In this document: positions 59,035 to 64,000 of the stretch, piece after piece
How positions within the stretch are numbered: position 1 is the first letter of the stretch
Layout: every line of letters starts with the position of its first letter
The notes under the pieces: generated by a model
What the model saw: only the letters and a program-made list of their open reading frames with translations
What the model was told of the DNA's origin: nothing
Database searches by the model: none
Assembly (NCBI GenBank): GCA_947069175.1
Contig: CAMTDV010000012.1
Span: forward strand, 34,256,341-34,320,340
Direction of reading: 5' to 3'
Source: Scalesia atractyloides
Taxonomy: Eukaryota > Streptophyta > Magnoliopsida > Asterales > Asteraceae
Length of the DNA stretch: 64,000 nt
Translations under genes and position numbers: made by a program

Positions 59035-60305
59035 TGTGACAACTCGCATTTCCAAGTTAACACCGTTAACTTTTCTCGGTTAAATATTTAGGATTTATTG
59101 AATGTCATACATGCATATATTATACATACAAGTTATTAACACACGAACAAACGGAATTGATATAAACTAGTGGAACTAGTCTTGTATCTTACACCAAAGT
59201 TAATTTGTTTAACTTTGTGCACAAATTGCATGTAATTGAAACTTGAGGGACTTGTTGTGTAGCAAGTTAACTTGAATTTTATAACTTTCTTTGCAAGTTT
59301 CAAGAGTTTGAAACTTAAGGGACTAAAAGTTCCCTTGTTGAAATTCAAGGGTTTAGTGTGACAATTATTAAACTTGTGTTATTATAATATCTTAATCCCT
59401 ACAACAAAATCCTAATCTACAAAACAAACGTCTGCCTCCTCTCTTGGTCGACGAACTGCAAGCAAGAAGCCTCAAGTTTTTCGATTTTCAAGTCCCTAAC
59501 AACTCACATCACTCCAAACTCGTAATCCTTAAAATATAGTTTTTTATTATTGTAATTCTTCATATATTGGCTGGGGCGTTTTCTGGGTTTGTTCATAATC
59601 TTTGATGATAACTTGTAGTTTTGGTGCTAGAAATCATGTTAGTCGATGATTAGATTGCTTATGTGTTTGGTTAAGCCGCTAGGGTTTTGATTATGGGTTG
59701 GATCTTGTGGTTGTGATGAACTAATCGTTATGATTTAATTTAGGATGATAATCTGCTGTGATTAAAGATTTTAGGTCATTGGGTGCATTAGATAATTGTT
59801 TGTAAGGTTTGGGTGAGAATCTGTCTAGAACGTTACAGCCGACTTTAATCGGCTGTAACCGGGTCAAAAGTTAAAAAAAAGTGTTGTTTCTTGAGCCCAT
59901 GATGTACTTCCAGGAAATACCTTTCGAACCCCACAGGAATTGCATTTTTTCGACGAAAATTGAATGTTTTATGAAATTTTCCGTATCGAATGTTCAGGCT
60001 GCGTTTTCTGGCAGAATTTGCAATCCATTACAAATGTCATAACTCAATGTAGGAATTGAGTTAAGCTCTCAATTTTTTACTACGTCAATCAGATAATCGA
60101 TGATTTTTAAATGAATTTTTGAGTAAGCTGGAGTCAGAAGTGATGAATCTGATTGCTGCTTAGTAAATGATTTTTATTAAATTTTTGGTAGGAGTTAGAC
60201 TCAAAAATTTTAACACAAGTCCAAACCTTCCAAGGGGTACGCCATATAAAAGTATCATAATTTTTGCAGCATTGTAAGTATGTAAAACGAGCTTCCCAAA
60301 ATAGT

Positions 60306-60310
60306 ATGTT
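60306..60310. other. TSD of LTR-A5 (left copy, atgtt)
   Basis: The same atgtt follows the LTR at 62938-62942. Confidence 0.9.
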
Positions 60311-60493
60311 TGTAACATCCGTCGAAAAACGGGTTTTCAAAACCCGCTTCGTTTATTAATCAAATAATCAGTTTCAAATTTTCGTTGCTCATTTAATGCT
60401 TATTTTAATTTTAAACATACATAACTAATAAACATTTTAGAATATGGAAATTAAAATTGTTAGAAAAAAAATAAAGCAATTAAAAATGAAAAG

Positions 60494-60566
60494 GGGCTGC
60501 CGGGTTTCGAACCCGGGTCAGCCGGAAGACACTAACATCAAACACTTAACCACTCCGCCACTTGCT
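60494..60566 (-). other. Antisense tRNA-like module (alpha), LTR-A5
   Basis: The minus strand has A-box tggcggagtgg and B-box ggttcgaaacc with a perfect T-arm. This is the most tRNA-like of the alpha copies, similar in layout to Ser/Leu tRNAs. The acceptor stem is unpaired. Confidence 0.75.
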
Positions 60567-61392
60567 GTCTTTGTGTAATCTAGAAAACAAATAAAACTTA
60601 ACTCTAGCCGTAAAATCATCCGTTTGCGCCAAAACTGAAACCGCTCATCGGTTTTCAACGGTTCAGACTGTTGAGTGTTCGCTATTACTGATTATAACCG
60701 ATAAACCCACGTTCTTAATCAATTCAGTCTTTATTGAACTTGAATTCATATGATTTTCGGGTTTAATAACCGAAATCATTTACCTCCAAATTTACACCGG
60801 TAATATCATTGTCTCACAACTCAGAAACACTCACAGAACCTCCAATTTATTTTGCGCTCTAATTTCTGATCGTCGGAATCGCTATCTGATATCACTGGAC
60901 TTTCGCCGGAAAACCGTGTCATTCATCAAAACGGTAAATTTCTCAATTCTTTCATCTTCTATCTATTGTTAGACTTTTACTAACTCAAACCCTTCAATCA
61001 GAATCGGTCCCAGACGACGATACCGGATAATCTGCAATCGCCGGAAAATTTCTGAAAATTCCGAAATCACGCTGTGAATCGGTATGAGCATCTAAACTCT
61101 TTGATAATCCTTGTTTAGTCACTTAATTTCACAATTAGTTAATCAAAACTGTTAATTGGTCCGCTCAGACGGAATTCATAAACAGAGCCGACGACCTTTG
61201 CCGGAATTCTGAGAAAACCTCTTTCTGGTACATTCGTTTCCAAAACCTTCTTTATCCATTTCATTTTAATCATCTATATGTCCGTTAATCGAATTAAACA
61301 AGAACAGTCGAATAATTGTTGTTCTGGGTTGTTTTAACGAAGAAGATGAAGTTTAGTTTGTGTATAAATTTAATATAAATCGGATTATATCT

Positions 61393-61808
61393 CGGGTTAG
61401 ACACACAGTCCAGCGGTGGACTGTGTGCATTTGAATCATAGAGATACAGGGTTCGAGTCTGTCCTTGTTCCGATTCGTCGCAATATTCAGACTTTTTATA
61501 AAACCCAAATACGGAAACTTCCAGTTAGTATATAAGTGAAATAAAAACAAGTATTTTAACCAGGTTAGACACACAGTCCAGCGGTGGACTGTGTGCAACG
61601 TTAAACAACAGGTCCCGGGTTCGAGACCTGTTATGCACACCGGTTCGATATAATTAAAATCCTTTTTAAAATAAATGAATTTTGAATAAATTAAATAGTA
61701 TATAAATATAATTAAAAACAGAAATATTTCGGGTTAGACACGTAGCTCAGTTGGTAGAGCTGCGTGCACGCGTACGGGAGGTCACAAATTCGAACCTCGC
61801 TCAGTGCA
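61393..61808 (+). other. Array of three tRNA-like modules, LTR-A5
   Basis: Beta modules lie at 61393-61470 and 61562-61643, gamma at 61732-61808. Hairpins start at 61400, 61569 and 61738, a period of 169 bp. Beta hairpins are the same perfect stem as in LTR-A4. The gamma A-box tagctcagttgg is perfect while its B-box has decayed (caaattcgaacc). Confidence 0.8.
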
Positions 61809-61828
61809 AACAAATATAAGACCGAACC

Positions 61829-61882
61829 GGTCAACAGTCATGGTCAATGGTCAACGGTCAACGGTCAACCCAAAAAGTCAAC
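61829..61882 (+). promoter_or_regulatory. W-box cluster in LTR-A5
   Basis: Six (A/G)GTCAA cores occur directly after the gamma module. Confidence 0.55.
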
Positions 61883-62528
61883 AATTTTTTTATATTTTTA
61901 TTTATTTATTTAATTTAAAAATCAATTAAAAATACTTAAAAATAATATTTTTAAAGTTAGAAAATGATCTTAAACTCACAAAAATATATCTAAAAATCCT
62001 ATTAAAATTGTTAATAAAATCCACTTATTTACCGTACATTTTCGTTATTATTTAGGTTAGTTAATCCTCGTCGATCAACCCTCTAAACTCGTGCGCATTC
62101 AACATCATCAAATGAACGCACCCAATGTGAGTGAATCTCTACAAATTCCCCGTTTTAGTCACATTTTGGGGTGTATCATGTGTCTTATTGTTTATTACAT
62201 TTAAACACTTGTGCATCCATCATATCCATGATCAAATGTGTATTCAATATGTATCAACTGTTTGTGTGGTTAATGTTTAGATTAAATTTATCATTTTCAG
62301 CACATACATCATCATAGGCCGCCGTTTCCATTACCTATGAGCGTGAATCGTTCCACATTACCTATGAGCGTGAACGAGGCGTTGCCAACATACGATCGGC
62401 TCCGTTTGATTGAGCCTTGATCGCACATACATCATCATAGGCCGTCCGTTCCCCATTACCTACGAGCGGAACGTGACGTTGCCAACATATACATTATCAT
62501 TCATGTTATATACTCATGCAAAGTGGAT

Positions 62529-62562
62529 TGTTATTGTTATTGTTATTGTTATTGTTATTGTA
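62529..62562 (+). repeat. Hexanucleotide (ttattg)n microsatellite
   Basis: About five and a half uninterrupted ttattg units occur, unique to LTR-A5. Confidence 0.92.
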
Positions 62563-64000
62563 TGTTTATTTACATTTGCTCACATATGATTATTGCATAA
62601 TTTTTCCATATTAAATATAACAAGAAATCAATAATAAATGTTTTCTAACAAGGTTCACTCGCCAACTTTTGTTGACCCAAAAACCCCCATTTTTACACAT
62701 GATACAGGTGATCCAGTTGCAGCAAGAAACATATAGGATGGCTTAGAAGAATAAATCGGTTTAGACTTTGGATTGTTTATTTAGTTACTTTTCTTTGTAA
62801 TTGTATGAACTTGTTTGGAATATTGAGGATGTAATTTTGAATTTAATAAATATGAAACATATTAGTAAACATCATGAGCTTTGGTGATAACCCAATTATG
62901 CCCCGACTCTTATTCCGCTGCGGGTCGGGGTGTGACAATGTTTTCAGTGATTTTACCTATGCATGGCTTTAAGTTGTTAAGTGATGAATTTGCTACTTTT
63001 AGTGTCCGCACGTGCATGATAATTGTATAATTGATGAATGGCATGTCGTAGTGTACATTATGAATCTATGCTTGAAAGCTACTCGGTATTATGTTGTGAC
63101 AACTTGTTTGCATGATAATTGTTAAATTCGTGTAAGGCTTGCGTGAATTACATAAACGACCCCTAATGTTCTTGGTGACCATCTTAGGACGTGGTTGATC
63201 ATCTTCGCTACTATTTGCACTTTATTTCTTACCTAGCAAAACAAATGTGAGTTCACACCTTTACTAAAAGCATGTATTCCCGGTGGTTGGGAACCTCACT
63301 TTCCCGTGTATGGGATTGCCTTAGTATTCCTGGTATGTGATACTGTTAACTTCACTTTCCCTGGTTAGGGGATTGCCTAGTATTCCTGGGGATGGAATAC
63401 TATTAAATGCTATTTATATTTCATGTCTTTTGCGGACTAAACGAACTCAATCTGAAAGTCCCCACAAATTATACTGATTAATCGCCGGGGCCTGGCGAAC
63501 GGGATATTAACCTCACACCGTACCTGGGAGGACGGGCGTGAACTTTTATGCCTTGGAAACTGGTCAATGATAATAGACATTGACCTGGGGCACAAACAAC
63601 TTAAACAGTCAAAGTTTCGGTACCACATAGTTTAGTAGCTTAAATACAGGGTAGCTCCACGTGACATGTTTTATAAATTAAGTAATTTAACAACCTAACT
63701 TCTTTTTGAAAACAATAATGAAAAAACCGTGAACTCGCCGACTTTATGTTGACATACTATTACATGCTTTGCAGGTCGTTAGGTACAGTTATGGGCGGGC
63801 GTTGCAATCGGCTGGTGTGTGTGGTTTATTAACGCTTTATGTTTCGATCATTTATTAACCTTGTGGTTTTAAGTTTCGATGGGTTTTGTCTTTTTTTCCG
63901 CTGCAACAAAACTGTGTTTTGGACATTTAAACTTTATCGCTAATCATGATGATAGTTATGCTTTTATAATTTGAATGGTTGGTTCAACATGATTAGTGGC

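Larger units (their letters stand above)
60311..62937 (+). repeat. Solo LTR-A5 (2627 bp)
   Basis: It begins TGTAAC, ends GTGACA and has a perfect atgtt TSD. It carries the alpha module, two beta modules, one gamma module and six W-box cores. The usual cctcgtgggagacgag block is replaced by paired cattacctatgagcg blocks (62329-62470). It is the most divergent copy, indicating a subfamily. Confidence 0.92.
59035..64000 (+). repeat. Family C LTR, interrupted and running off the window
   Basis: It begins TGTGACAAC. After removing the nested LTR-A5 and one TSD copy, about 2.33 kb is visible. It includes two paired cctggt/ggggattgcctagtattcc blocks (63280-63390) and a gctttgcag|gtcg word near 63773 that is conserved with 57742. 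The 3' end is outside the window. Confidence 0.75.

Overview
The window reads as plant nuclear DNA, most likely from a eudicot with a large repeat-rich genome. Asteraceae is my guess from the look of the LTR families and cannot be proved from the sequence alone. About three quarters is nested transposable elements. Only two ordinary plant loci are visible, both on the minus strand: a decayed CDPK-related kinase (CRK) copy at 33.7-38.2 kb and an apparently intact GRF-interacting factor (GIF, SSXT-domain co-activator) at 51.6-55.0 kb.

Layout. 1-5800: a young gag-only LTR element (minus strand) inserted in the pol gene of an older Ty3 element of the Tat lineage. 5801-10697: Tat pol remains, then the 3' half of the antisense ORF typical of Tat elements. 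10698-26589: a Tekay/Del-like Ty3 element inserted into that antisense ORF. It has an extra upstream ORF, tandem leader repeats, broken gag-pol, and a rearranged right end with two LTR pieces in opposite orientation. Two solo LTRs of the gag-only family lie head to head in its upstream ORF at 11349-16607 and form an almost uninterrupted 5.3 kb palindrome. Their nested target-site duplications (TSDs) give the order of insertion. 26590-29.24 kb: the other half of the Tat antisense ORF and the Tat 3' LTR. 29.2-33.7 kb: AT-rich DNA with two hAT-like elements carrying 8-bp TSDs. 33.7-38.2 kb: CRK pseudogene. 40.7-42.1 kb: an eroded coding remnant resembling the SANT/NAM-like protein of PIF/Harbinger transposons. 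43087-46515: a solo LTR of the Tekay-like family. 51.6-55.0 kb: GIF. 55.3-55.8 kb: MITE-like and SINE-like insertions. 57.4-64.0 kb: another LTR family, again with an inverted LTR fragment, containing a further solo LTR of the gag-only family (60311-62937, perfect TSD).

The most unusual feature is the LTR of the gag-only family, called LTR-A here, present five times. Each complete copy holds three or four tRNA-like modules with pol III A-box-like and B-box sequences on the element's sense strand, spaced about 168-170 bp apart. One more tRNA-like module lies antisense near the LTR's 5' end, and a cluster of W-box (TTGAC) motifs lies just after the array. The arrays lie downstream of a TATA-like box, so they should be part of the element's transcribed leader. 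I know of 5S rRNA in Cassandra LTRs as a parallel, but not of tRNA-like arrays of this kind.
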